Origin: Edaphochlamys debaryana
Taxonomy: Eukaryota > Chlorophyta > Chlorophyceae > Chlamydomonadales
Length of the DNA: 64,000 bases
Assembly: GCA_016858145.1 (NCBI GenBank)
Contig: JAEHOE010000007.1
Location: forward strand, 186,001 to 250,000
Direction of reading: 5' to 3'
How positions within the stretch are numbered: position 1 is the stretch's first letter; every line of letters starts with the position of its first letter. Made by a program: the position numbers and the translations under genes. The notes under the pieces were generated by a model. That model worked only from the letters and a program-made list of their open reading frames with translations. It searched no databases and had not been told where the DNA came from. This document shows positions 45,200 to 56,810 of this stretch, one piece after another.

Positions 45200-47577
45200 G
45201 TGGAGGGCGCGGGGGCCAACGGGGGAGCCGGAAAGGGGAGCCCGATGAGGTTGACGAAGCCAGCCACCCATCGGAGCGCAAAGGCCGAAGCGAACGCTCG
45301 AGCGGTTCCGGGCGCAAGGGCCGGGACAATCGCTCAGGCGGGCGTGGCGGGCGAGGGGCCGGTGCCGGCCGGCGGGCAGAGGGCAGAACTGTGGAACTCC
45401 GGTCGGTCAATCCGGTGAGGGCCCAGACGCTGCGGCAGCTGGAGGAGGTCGTCATCACAACGTGTCTACGTGGCAGAGCATGGGCGAAACGAGGCGGATG
45501 AACGCTGCAACCTACCGGGCTGCCAAGGTGAGGCCCCTGGTGGGACTGGGTAGGCGTGCTTGTCATGGAAAGAGCGGCGTCAACCGTTTGCCCCTCGCTC
45601 CGGACCCGCCCGCAGCTCCTCCAGGACAGCACCCGGTCCGCAGATGACACGGCCCTGTGCCACCGCATTCTGGACACCTTGGTGGCCGCCTACCAGACCA
45701 TGCTCTCCGACGGCCTGCGCTTCAGCAACGCAGTCGACGCCATCATCCCCCTGCACGCCTGCGCCAAGGCGGGGTACTGGCAGCGCGGCTTCATTGAGGA
45801 GCTGCTCCGGCGGCTGAGCGCCCGCGGCGGGGCCCTGTTGCGGTCCAACACCTCTGCACGCAAGGCCGCCTGGAGCTCGCCCCCTCCGGCTCAGGCTGAC
45901 GGGCCGATATCGGTTGACCGGGACGTGGCCGACCTGTGGTGGTCCCTCTCCTTCGCGCCCCCCTCCGTGCGGTCCAGCGTCGACCTGGAGCACCTGCTTG
46001 ACGCGAGTGCGGAGGCCCTTCTGGATCTGGAGGACTTGGATGCCGAAGCCTGCTCCAGGATCCTGCATGCATGCGCCCGCCTGGGCCTGCGCAACGAGCG
46101 TCTGGCGCAGCACCTCACCGCGCGGCTGGGGCGCACGGGGGCCGCGGAGTACGGCCCGGCCCTGGCAAACGCCATGCGGGCTATCCAGGCGCTCACAGCG
46201 CTCGCCGGGGCCGGTACCAGCCTCCCTCGATCCCAGCTGGATGCTGATCCGGAGGAGGCAGAGCTGGCGGCTGAGCTGGCGGCTGGGCGCGAAGGGCGGG
46301 TGGAGGAACTCGGGGCGCCGGCCGTGGGCTTCAGCCCCAATGCCAGGTCGGAGGGGATTGCGCAGGACGAGCTGGGGGAGCAGTCAGCGGCGCCGGGGCC
46401 GGCGCCGGGGCTGCTGCCGCTCGCCCAGGGCGAGCGCTACCTTCCGTTGACACTGGCCAACGTCCTCCAGAGCTGCGCTAGCCTGGAGTGCGCTGACCCA
46501 AGCATCATTGGGCCGCTCGCGGAGGCGGCCGGGCGGGCTGCTCCGTTCATGACACCGCACAGCCTCGCCAACGCCACCCGGGCGCTGGCCAAGCTGGGGT
46601 TTGCGGAGCAGGGCGTCTATGCGGCGCTGGCGGAGGCGGCCGCGCAGCCGGGCGTCATGCAGGGCGCCAAACCGCGGGACTGGGCCGACTTGTGGTACGC
46701 TCTGACGCTGGTCCGGCACCGCCCTCAGACCCCTCACCTGCTGGCACGGACTGCGGATGCAGCGGACGGTCTGCGGCACGGCTCAAGCTCGCCGGTATGT
46801 GCCAGTCTGCTATGGTCGCTTGCCGTGCTCCGGTTGTACGACGAGCGGCTGGTGGACGCTCTCGCTAGCCGGCTGGCCAAGCTCCTGGGGCGCAGCGCGG
46901 GGCTGGTCACGGGCTCGCACCTCTGCGTCAGCCTGTGGGCGCTGGCGGTGATGGGCCCCTCAGCGCTGTCCCGTCACAGCGCCGCCGCGCAAGAGCTCTT
47001 GCGAGAGGTGGCGCGGCGCTGGGAGGCAGGCGACCGCGCCGGATTCCTCGAGGAGAACCTGTTCCAGCTCCAGCAGGCACAGGCGGAGCTGGAGGCGCTC
47101 GGCGACGCTGAGCTGTACGGAATCTTGGGGGCCCGCGAGGGAGCCGGGCGGGGCACTCTGCTCTCAGAAACCCGTGTCACGGCCTCGAGGCAGAACGAGG
47201 AGGGAGGCAGCTCGTCGATGGAGAGCGCGGTGGTGGCGGCCCTGGAGGAGCTGCAGCAGCAGCTGAGCCTTGGCGTCATTGTGGCCGTGCAGCCCGGCGC
47301 TCCGGTAGGGCAGGCGCGGGTTGCGGACGTCTTGGTGGGGCTGGCGGACGGGCGGCGCGTGGCGGTCGAGGTGGACGGGCCGAGCCACTTCCTCGCCAGC
47401 CACCCGCAGAACCCGCGAGCGGTGGATGGTGGCACGAAGCTGCGCAACCGGCAGCTGGAGCGGGTCCTGGGCGCCGGCAACGTGCTGAGCGTGCCGTGGT
47501 GGGAGTGGAATGCACTGAAGAAGAAGAGGGCGCGACGGGCATACTTGTGCGGTCTGCTGGGGCTGGAGACGGCTTGA
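44935..47577 (+). CDS. OPR-type repeat protein with RAP domain, copy 1; frame broken in exon 1
   Basis: Probable organelle RNA-binding protein of the RAP-domain class expanded in green algae (OPR proteins), acting in chloroplast or mitochondrial transcript processing. Exon 1 is 44935-45527 and exon 2 is 45616-47577. The N-terminus (MLSQLFSGLRSPAAAASTQQ) looks like a transit peptide, followed by an Arg/Gly/Ser-rich basic stretch. Exon 2 encodes helical repeats with the WALA-type motif (LLWSLAVLRLYDERLV, VSLWALAVMG). The C-terminal RAP domain has VAVEVDGPSHFLASHP and NVLSVPWWEWNAL and ends LCGLLGLETA. Compared with copy 2, exon 1 lacks one nucleotide near 45446, so the ATG frame stops at 45499-45501. 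An internal ATG at 45462 would restore the repeat and RAP frame without the transit peptide. It may be an assembly error, a real lesion, or use of a downstream start. Confidence 0.75.
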
Positions 47578-48126
47578 GCTGAGCAGCGCGGCACGTGCGA
47601 GGCCCGGGCAAGGAGCCACCCCATGGGCAGTGCTTGTTGATCCCTCAGGTGGCATGCGCAGTAGTGTTGACCCGGGTGTTGACCTAGCGTACAGCGGACT
47701 GAGCTGAGAACTCCCCAGAGTGCTGACTGAGCTGGGAGTGCGATGTGAATATCCATATGGATATGGCTGCGGCGGCTGAGTGCCGCATTCGAGTGCAGAT
47801 GACGGCTAGATGCAATGCAACCGAATTGGGAGTTTGCACATCTGCATGGCATGCGGGCAATGCTGCTAGTGTGGGCTGCAGGCCTACCTGGGCAAGGAGC
47901 CACACCGCTTACATGCAGGTCAGCTCCTCTGGGGATGGGGATGTGCCCTGCCTTGTGCGGCGGTTGTCCAGGTCATCCCGCTGAGAGGGGTAGAGATTCC
48001 GCTCAGGCGGGTACTACCCTTAGTAAGGGCGGAAGGCACTGTCGTGGGACCGGGACCGAGTGTTCATTGGGGGACCGCATGGGGGCTCACACAGACTTTG
48101 CAGCTGACAATAAGCGCTGTGCGCAT

Positions 48127-48784
48127 GTGAGCAGGACAATGGAACCCCACGCGGGCGGGGGGCATAGCGTGGCATAGCGGCAGGGGGCTTGTTGCAACGG
48201 ATGAAGGGCCGCACGCCGTGACTTTCACGGCGATCCAAAACCCCACTCGGCCCCACCGACGTGCACAACGTACTCCACGGCAAGCTTTCAGCACTTACTC
48301 GGCACCTACCCACCGCCTGGACGCACACACCGCACCAGCGCTCGCATGGCGCGATGCGGGCTTCCGACTCCGTCTCTTCCTTCCTGCAGAGCCTGAACCA
48401 TAGAATGCCCTCGAAGCCATAGCCAGTGCCTCTCTGATGCCTCTCTCTTAGCACCGATATCCTGAGAGGGTCAGATAGCGCGTCGGCCCCGTCGGAGCTG
48501 TCATCTCGGCGCCATCGCGATGTTGTCGCAGCTGTTCAGCGGCCTCCGGAGTCCAGCAGCTGCAGCGAGTACACAGCAGTCACCGAGGGGGCTCGCTCTC
48601 CCGACCAGGCTTGGTCCCCAACGTGCCGTCCCGCCTCCCCCGCTGCCGGCGGGTTGCGACCCGTGCTCCTCTAGCCGGGCTGTGGTGGCCTCCGCCAGCT
48701 GGCGAGGGCAGCAGCTCGAGGACGACTACAGCTACACGTCTAAGCGCAAAGGCCGGGGCGAACGCCCAAGCGGAGGTGGCGGCC
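48127..48784 (+). repeat. Near-identical duplicated block, copy 2
   Basis: Second copy of 44531-45199; it lacks the 11 nt that include TGTAA. It ends within exon 1 of the second RAP gene, where the two paralogues become clearly diverged. Confidence 0.92.
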
Positions 48785-51146
48785 GTCAAGCGCGGGGGGG
48801 GCGCCGGCGGGCGGGCAGAGCCCGAGGAGGATGACGCCGACGGCGAGGCGTCGGAGCTCAGCAGCCGGGGCGCACGCTCCAAGCGAAGCGCCGGTCATGG
48901 GTCTGGTCATAAGGGCCGGGGCGAACGCTCCGGCGGGCGTGACGGACGTGGGGGCCGAGGGAGTGGGGCCAGCCGGCGGGCCGAGCCCTCGGCCCAGCGG
49001 GGGTCCCGGTTGGACAATCCTTCGTGCGCCCAAACGCTGCGCCAGCTTGAAGCCGTCGTCGACCACAACCTTTGGAGGTGGCAGGGCCAGGGCGAAGTGC
49101 GGCGCATGAACGGCGCAATCAGCCGGGCTGCGAGGGTAAGGGGCAGGTCTAGCAGGCAAGCGAGCGTGGGAAGGGGGTGGGCGGAGGAGGGACAGGGGAA
49201 CGGGCGCGTGGTCACATCACGTCAACCAACCTTTTGCCTTTCATCCCGGCGCTGCCCGCAGCTGGTACAGGACGGCAGCCGTTCGGAGGAGGACGTGGCT
49301 CTGTGCCACGCCATCCTCGACACCGTAGTGGCGGCCTACCAGACCATGTTTGCAGATGGCGTGCGCCTCAACTCCGCAGTAGACGCGATCATCACCCTGC
49401 TCGCCTGCGCCAAGGCGGGGTACTGGCGGCACGGCTTCTCGGAGGAGCTACTGCAGCGGCTGAGCGCCCGCGGCGGGGCCCTGCTGCGAGCCAACACGGC
49501 CGCGCGCAAGGCCGCCTGGGGCACCCCGCCTCCGACTCAAGCGGGCAGGCCCCTGTTCGTCGAGCACGATCAGGCCGACCTGTGGTGGTCCCTGTCGCTT
49601 GCGCCCCCCTCCGTGCGGTCCAGCATCGACCTGCCGAGCCTGCGCCACGAGCGGCTGACTCGAGCTGGAGGACCTGGATCCCGAGCCCTGCTCCAGGATC
49701 CTGCATGGCTGCGCCCGCCTGGGGCTGCGCCACGAGCGGCTGACACAGCACCTCACCGCGCAGCTGGGCAGCACGGGGGCCGTGGAGGACGGCCAGGCCA
49801 TATCGAAGGCGCTGCAGGCCATCGGGGCTCTCACGGCGGGATCCAGCGCTGAGGAGGAGGCGGCGGCAGAGGAGGAGGGGGAGGCGGCAGAGGAGGAGGA
49901 GGGGGAGGAGGAGGAGGAGGAGAAGAGTGGCCAGGACGAGCCGGACGACGAGTCAATGGGGGCGGCGTCGGAGGCGGCGCCGTCCGACCCACAGGACGGG
50001 GCCAACATCCCATGGGCTCCTGTCGCCAGCGTCCTCGACAGCTGCGCCAGTCTGGGATGTGCTGACCCAAGCATCATTGGGCCGCTCGCGGCGGCGGCCG
50101 TGAGGGCTGCCCCGCTTATGTCAGCCCGCAGCCTCGCCAACACCGCCCGTGCGCTGGCCAAGCTGGGGTACGCGGAGCAGGGCGTCTATGCGGCGCTGGC
50201 GGAGGCTGCCGTACAGCCGGGAGCAATGCAAGGGGCCAGGCCGCAGGACTGGGAGGACCTGTGGTACGCGCTGGTATCGGTTCGGCACCGGCCCCCGCCT
50301 TCCGGCCTGCTGGCGCGGACTGTGGAGGCGGCGCAGACTCTGCGGCACGGCGCAGGCCCTCAGGTATGCACCAACATGCTGTGGGCGTTGGCCGTGCTGC
50401 GGTTGTACGACGAGCAGCTGGTGGGAACCCTTGCCGTGCGCCTGGTGAAGCTTTTGGGGCGAAGCACGGTCACAGTGACGGAGCAGGATCTGTCCATCAG
50501 CCTGTGGGCGCTGGCGGTGATTGGCCTCTCAGCGCTGTCCCGCCACAGCGCCGCCGCGCAAGAGCTCTTGCGAGAGGTGGCGCGGCGCTGGGAGGCAGGC
50601 GGCCGTACCTCTTTCCGCCAGGAGAGCCTGTCACAGCTGCAACAGGTGCAGGTGGAGCTGGAGGCGATAGGCGACGCTGAGCTGTACGGCATCCTGGGGA
50701 GCCTCGAAGGTGACGGGCAGGGCTCGCTGCTTCTTGCCGCCCGGAACACAGCCTCGAGGCAGAACGAGGAGGGAGCTACATCGTCGGCGGAGGTGGCCGT
50801 GGTGGCGGCCCTGGAGGAGCTGCAGCAGCAGCTGAGCCCTGGCGTCATTGTGGCCGTGCAGCCCGGCGCGCCGGTGGGGCAGGCGCGGGTTGCGGACGTC
50901 TTGGTGGAGCTGGCGGACGGGCGGCGCGTGGCGGTCGAGGTGGACGGCCCGACCCACTTCCTCGCCAGCCACCCCCACCACCCAAAGGCGGTGGACGGCT
51001 CGACGAAGCTGCGCGACCGGCAGCTGGAGCGGGTCCTGGGGGCCGGCAACGTGCTGAGTGTGCCGTGGTGGGAGTGGAATGCACTGAAGAAGAAGAGGGC
51101 GCGACGGGCATACTTGTGCGGCCTGCTGGGGCTGGAGACGGCCTGA
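48520..51146 (+). CDS. OPR-type repeat protein with RAP domain, copy 2; two frame breaks, possible pseudogene
   Basis: Paralogue of the preceding gene: exon 1 is 48520-49135 and exon 2 is 49262-51146. It has the same transit-like N-terminus, Arg/Gly-rich stretch, helical repeats (NTARALAKLGYAEQGVYAAL, MLWALAVLRLYDEQLV) and RAP domain (VAVEVDGPTHFLASHP, VLSVPWWEWNAL). It differs by a Glu-rich insertion around 49850-49925. The ATG frame shifts at a G8 run (48793-48800); with seven Gs the exon would be in phase with exon 2. A second break lies at 49632-49673: a region 8 nt shorter than in copy 1 contains a 20-nt duplicate of 49725-49744, after which reading continues in another frame to the RAP domain. 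The first break could be a homopolymer error; the second is hard to explain that way. A degenerating copy is the simplest reading. Confidence 0.7.
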
Positions 51147-51958
51147 GCTGAGCAGCGCGGCACGTGCAAGGCCCGGGCAAGGAGCCACCCCCGGGAGCCG
51201 GGACCAGGGGCCAGTTGGGACTCAAGGATTGGGGGGCTGGTCGAACGTGTACGCACAGAGACCAGGGCAAGAGGCCATGATGCAGGTGGCAGGCGTGTGG
51301 GCCATATACCAGGTCGTGCATCATCGACGTGGGGGGCGGAGGAAGCTAAAGATTGAAAGGTTGATCTCATTGTCTAGCTAGTCTTAGGCTCGCTTGGTAG
51401 ATAAGTCCACTGATAGATATCTGGGCCGAGCGACAAGGGGCAGGCATGTGGGCGGTTGATGAGGATCGTGGGCGGCATGCGATGCAGGCAACGCGGTCAC
51501 ACGCCAACCGTTGCCTCCGTCATTGATTTGTCCGAGAACGTGTCCCTTCGGCGGCAATGCAGCGGCCTCTCCTCCACGAGCGCGCCGCCGGCCAACACCC
51601 TATCGTGCTGCGTGCCCTCCCGCAGCGCCATCCACCGGCTCTGAGCCTAGCTTGCTTGCGGTCACACTTCTCATGGCTGCCAGCCCTTCCCTACCGTTGA
51701 CAGCTGATGCATCCCTGCCGCAGCTTGGCCTCCACCAGTCACGGCAACAACCCACACTCCTCGCCCTTCCTCGCCGGCCCGCCATTTCCTCCTCCCCTGC
51801 CCTTTACCATGGTGCGGCCTCTGCCATCCCCACAAGCACATCGGCACACCACAGCCTCGACCACGCCACCCTCCTGCTGCAGACAGCGCCCGACCCTCTG
51901 GCCGGCCAACACTGGCCCTTTACGCGCTCCTCCACCCCACCCAGCCCCTGCCCCGCCG
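51147..51958. other. Convergent intergenic region with no supported gene
   Basis: 812 bp between the stop of the second RAP gene and the stop of PSF1. The first ~50 bp after the RAP stop repeat the sequence after copy 1's stop. No TGTAA/TTACA motif or coding exon chain was found. Confidence 0.5.
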
Positions 51959-53250
51959 CTACTGCTTGTTGCGGCCGTAGCCGTCGTCCCACTCCACCAG
52001 CTCCACGGTGCCGTCGCGGATGAGCGGCTCGGCCTCCTCGGCGGGGATGCTTATGGTGGTGCCGGTGAGGATGGTGGCGCGGCCGTAGCTCAGCACCACC
52101 TCGCCCGCGTCCTTGAGCCCCCGCACCGTCACCGCCATGTCCTTGGGCGGCTTGGTGTCCTGTGCAGGGCGAGGACGGAAAGAGAGTTTACCGGCAGGCG
52201 GGGTAAGCAGGAGGCGATGTGGGTCGTCGTCCGCATGCGACAGGGAGAGCGCTTCAGTGTGGGCTTGGGACGGCCCGCCAGATTCCGGTACCCAGCAGAT
52301 ACCCGTCACCACCCACCAGCGTCAGGTCCATGCCCACGCCCTCGGCGCGGGACATGTAGGTGGACAGCACCCGGGAGTAGTCGTTGTAGAACTGGGGGGG
52401 GGAGGTGGGAGGGGAAGGGGGAGGGGGGCATTGCGGGCAAGGGCGCCAGAGGTACAGAGGCGCAAGAGGCGGGTCAGCGAGGACCCCAGTCCTGCAGCCA
52501 GGAACGCACCTGGATCTCGCTCTGGCAGCACCGCGCCTTCTGCGTCTCCGGCAGGGCCCGCTGCGTCCACCGCATGTCCCGTAGCCGCTGCATGCGCTCG
52601 TTCCTACAGGGGGCATCGGGGGGGTGGAGTGAGGGTCCTCCGTGGCCCGCCAGACCGTTCCGCACCGCACCGATGCCCAGACCCCGCCCCAAAGCGAGTG
52701 TAACAGCCAGCGGTGTCTCTGTCGTGCCCTCGTCAAGCGTCCAACCCAGCTGGCCTCACATGTAGATGAGCAGGAGGCGCTTGTTGCGCTTGATGCACTC
52801 GTAGTGCAGGCACATGGTGGTGGCCGTCACCTCATCCACCTGTTGGGGCTCCTCCCCCTCCTGCTGTCTCCGCCTCATCTCACTGCAGAAACAGGATGAA
52901 CACGCATGCGCTGTTCAAGAAGCCGTCAGGTGAAGGGATAGCCCCAGGCAGCCCTCCCGCCTCACGGGGAGGCAGGCACTAACGGGCAGGCGGCACGCAT
53001 TCCCAGTGTGCCCTTGCCTCACCTCACGATGGCCTCCGTTTGAGCATTATGCTCGTCTATTTCGCTGAAAGTTAGGCGCACCAGCTCCTCCTGCGCGGCA
53101 GAAGCGTCTCTCGCAGCTCAGCTGTCGCCCAAGACAGCTCCGTTCCCCAGCGCCGATACCCGCACGCACATTGTATGGGGAGAGAGTGTCGGAGCTATAG
53201 CTTTTAAGCTCCTTCAAGAGGTCGCGAGCCCTTGCCGCGAGCGCGGACAT
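51959..53250 (-). CDS. PSF1: GINS complex subunit PSF1
   Basis: PSF1 is one of four GINS subunits; GINS joins Cdc45 and Mcm2-7 to make the CMG replicative helicase in the nucleus. Six exons: 53250-53170, 53090-53023, 52882-52760, 52603-52510, 52391-52317, 52159-51959, totalling 642 nt and 213 residues (about 196 in human). Family landmarks: an N-terminal helix (ARARDLLKELKSYSSDTL); the helical core RNKRLLLIYMNERMQRLRDM with MRWTQRALPETQ; FYNDYSRVLSTYMSR (compare WFNNYKRSLATYM in human); DTKPPKDMAVTVRGLKDAGE at the start of the C-terminal domain; and IPAEEAEPLIRDGTVELVE near the end (compare the human QLIRQGVLEHI end). The start ATG is the first in frame after the divergent gap. Splice phases all close. 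Confidence 0.93.
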
Positions 53251-53676
53251 TGGGGCAGAGCACTCCGGACCTAGCGCCCTTCGCTCATGCCAGATGGGTT
53301 CAGCAGTGATAGCAGGTACTGAGGATAGTCACGGCGGTGCCGAAAGCGTGTATAGACGAGGAAGCTTTTGCCTGGTCGCGCAAATTAGCACTTCTTTCGG
53401 CGTGGTGTGGGCTCTGATCGGCCTTTGAGCAGAGGTGAGATGCAGGTTGCTTCTTGGGCTGCGGCTGGTTGAGTATAGGGCGCTGGGGCTCACCCAGCGA
53501 CTCTCCCGGCAAAATTGTTCGGGTACGGCCAATGTGCCGCTCGCACAACGTGGGCTCCTAGGCTAGCACCTAGTCCTGCCTTACGGACACGACCTTCGCA
53601 AAGACGGTCCATCGCGAAGTTGGGTCGCCGATGGTTCTGCGCAGCATTGCCGCCAAGTAGAGCAGCTGGCCCCAGG
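53251..53676. promoter_or_regulatory. Divergent promoter region of PSF1 and the ARM-repeat gene
   Basis: 426 bp between the PSF1 start and the inferred start of the plus-strand ARM-repeat gene. The sequence is more balanced in base composition than the exons. No specific element is recognisable. Confidence 0.4.
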
Positions 53677-56600
53677 ATGAGCAGGTCAGGGTCACAATGC
53701 GCTCACGGTGCCTCTCTCGGGCTTACATAAGCTTGCACTGTCTTCGGATGCCGACTCGACGGCACGCTCGTGCGCGCGCAGGCGGGTGGACCCCAAAGCG
53801 CGGGCGCACCTGAACGAGGCGGCAGCAACTGGTCGGCGCCGGGCACAGGTGAGTGCATACGGACGGCGGCGAGACCGCCCCATCGACATGGATGGCCGCC
53901 TCCTCCCGTCGTCTCCCGTCGCCCCTTCCCTCTGCCCTTCCGCCCCTTCCTTGACCACCGCCTGCCGCACGACGCAGGTCCAGGAGCAGTCCAGCCGCCA
54001 GCGCGATGTGACGCTGCGGAGCCGCCGCCTAATGGCGGAGCTGGCCTCAGGCGGCGGGGCGCTGTCGGAGGGGGCGCTGGCGTCCCTGGGCCCGGACGTC
54101 TTGGCGGAGCGCGTCAAGGCCGTTGCGGCCACCCTGGCTCAGTGGCAGCAGCTGCCGGCCGCAGAGTGGCAGACAGCGCTCCAGCAGCTAGCAACGCTTC
54201 TGTCTAGCGGTGGGCTGGGCTACGGAGCTGCAGGGCTTCAGCATTGCTACTTGAGCACGAACACGCGGGGCTAGCAGGGGCCGGGGGCTACGGGTGAATG
54301 CGCATGCGATTGCAATTGCTCACGTCCTGTTCTGCTTCCGATCCGCCAGGTAGCTACCAGGCGGTCTCGGCGGCGGTGGCGGCTGGCGCAGCGGCGTCCC
54401 TGGCCGGCCTCCTGCAGCTGCCGCCCCAGCAGCTGGCAGCGGGTGAGAGCCTGACAGGAGGGGACGCTTACCATACCCTGTGGGCGCTAGATGAACGCAA
54501 ATCCCTCGTCCCTGGGAAGGTAACACCGCCTCTCGACGGTCTAAATGTCCGATGCAGATGCCGCACGGCGCGCTGCGTGGGCCCTGGAGCTGATGGCCGC
54601 GAACAACCCGGCGGCGGCGGGGGAGGTGCTGGCGGCGGCGGGGCCGGCGCTGGTGGCACGGCTCACCGCCGTCGCCTCCGCCGCCGCGGCGGCCGCTGCC
54701 TCGGGGCCGGCGGCCCTGCAGTCGGAGGCGGGCGCTGAGGAGCTGCTGGTGGGGGAGCAGCTGGCCACGGTGCTTGGAGCAATGGCAGGTGGATGAGGGG
54801 GTTTGACAGCCCCTTCTAGGGTAAGGGGCTTGTCCCATCGTTTCCACCAGGCATGGAGTGCTGGGTTAGGGGTGTTTATCCCCGGACGGGACACCTCAAC
54901 CTTCCTCTATCCATCCTGCCGCTCGTCTCCTTGACCTGCTCTTGTCATCCGTTCTCCCTTCCTTGTGCCTGTTGCGTGTTCGCAGCCTGGGACCCGCAGC
55001 TCCAGGGGCAGGTCATCGCCACCGGCGCCCCCGCGCCCCTCATGCAGCTGCTCCTGGCCACACTGGACCCAGCCGTGGCGGCGGCGCCCGCAGCGGCAGC
55101 CGCCGCCTCCGCAGCGGCCGCAGCTGCTGTTGCGGCGGGCACATCGGGGCCAGGGGGCCCGGGGCCGGCGTCGACGTCAGCAGGGACGTGGGGAGGGGAG
55201 GCGGACATGGACGGGAGTGGCGGGGGCGTGGGGTCGACGGATGGGGCGCCGGCGCGTCCCACGGGGCCGGCGGGGCCGGCGCCCGCTGAGGCGCCCTCGG
55301 TGCGGTGCTGCACGACGGCGCTGTGGGCGGTGGGCATGCTGGTCCGAGGCAGGGCAGAAGAGGTGAGCCTTCGCCGGCTTGCTTCCTCCCACTGTCTAGA
55401 GCCCTGCTTCATGCTTTAGCTGACGGGTACCGCATGCTCGCCTGGACGCCGATTCCGTGTTGTACGCTATGTGCTACTGCTACTGGTACCCTAAGCGCGC
55501 GTCGAACTTTGCTCTCCTCGCAGACTGCCCAGCTGGCACAGCACCAGACGGCGCTGCTGGCGGGTCTGCGCCGGCTGCTGCTGCTGCCGCGGCCGCACCT
55601 GCCGCTGCTGCGGGAGGCGGCCTGGCTGGCGGCCTTCGTGACGGCGGCGGGGGGGCCGGAGGCGGTGGCGGCGCTGGTGGGCGGCGCAGGGCTGCTGCCG
55701 GGCCTGCTGCTCAGCACCATCGGCTGCGTGCGGGCCGCGGTAAGCGTGCGGACTTGTGCGCCGCCGCAGTCCCTGGCGGGCGACTGGTCAAAAGCCATCG
55801 AGGGCTCTGCATGGCGGGGCTCCCTGCACCGCCCACCACTTTCCCCCACCTGCACTGCGCACCCCGTACCCCGTACCGCTTCCGGTAGTCACAGCCCTCG
55901 TCCCTGCCCCTCCTCACCCCACCCATCCTCATCCCACCCCACCCCGCTCCCCCGCCAGGCGCTCCTGACCGCCGACGACCCCGCCACCCAGGCCGCCGCG
56001 CAGCCGCTCAACCAGGCCCTGCAGCCGCTGCTGCTGGCGGTCACCAACGTTGCCGCCGAGCCCGCCCAGGCGCTGCCCCTGCTCGTGGAGCTGCAGGCGC
56101 TGCGGCCGCTGCCGCCGCTGCAAGCGCGGCCCGCGGACGCGGATACGGGTGTAGCGGAGGCTAGTGGGGATGGGGAAAGCGCGAGCGGCAGCGGGATGCA
56201 GGCGCTGCAGGCGTGCCTGGAGGGGCGGGTCTCGCACCGGGGCGTGGTGCGGGGCGCGGCGGGCATGGTGGCGGGCCTGGCCTGGGGGGCGTGCCGGGCG
56301 GGCGCGGCGGCCGTCGACGCCGTCCGCTCCGCCCTAGCTGCATCGGGCCTGACGGCGGCCCTTGTGGCGCTCGTGCGCAGCTCCGCGCTCGACATCCGGA
56401 AGGAAGCCGCGGCGGCGCTGGTGTCGCTCTGCGTGGGCGCAGCGGACGCGGACGGGGCCGGCGGCGCCGGAGGCGCCGCCGCCGCCAGCTCCGTCGCCGC
56501 ACTGGCCGCCCTGGGCATCAGCAGGGACCAGGACGCCCAGGGCGTGTTGGCCGCCTTCCTCAACCTCCTCCGCAGCCCCGACTCGGATGCGGTCCACATC

Positions 56601-56810
56601 GGGTTGCGGCTCGTGTCGCTGGTGCTGTGCCGCGTGCGGCGCGGAGCGCAGTTGGTCGAGTCTCTGGACGGCATTGACGCCCTGGAGGCGGTGCAGTTCG
56701 GGACGGCGGGGTGCCGGGTGCCCGAGCTGCAGGCGTGGGCGGGGGAGCTGGTGGACACGCACTACGGGGAGGACTACGGGGAGGGGGACGAGGACGAGGA
56801 GGACCTGTGA
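53677..56810 (+). CDS. Importin-alpha-like ARM-repeat protein with IBB-like N-terminus
   Basis: Likely a karyopherin-alpha-type nuclear import adaptor or a relative. Exons: 53677-53684 (8 nt, MSR, inferred), 53782-53848, 53978-54209, 54350-54442, 54558-54788, 54986-55362, 55524-55739, 55959-56810, exactly 692 codons including the stop. The N-terminus MSRRVDPKARAHLNE, RRRAQ, SSRQRDVTLRSRRLMAEL resembles the basic importin-beta-binding (IBB) helix. It is followed by ARM-like helical repeats (AAWALELMAANNPAAAGEVL, TTALWAVGMLVRGRAEE, EAAWLAAFVTAAGGPEAVAA, SSALDIRKEAAAALVSL, GLRLVSLVLC). The C-terminus is acidic (DYGEGDEDEEDL), as in importins alpha. At 691 residues it is longer than canonical importin alpha (about 530), mostly through Ala/Gly-rich insertions. 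It may be a TMCO6-like or other divergent ARM protein rather than a canonical importin alpha. Confidence 0.7.
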
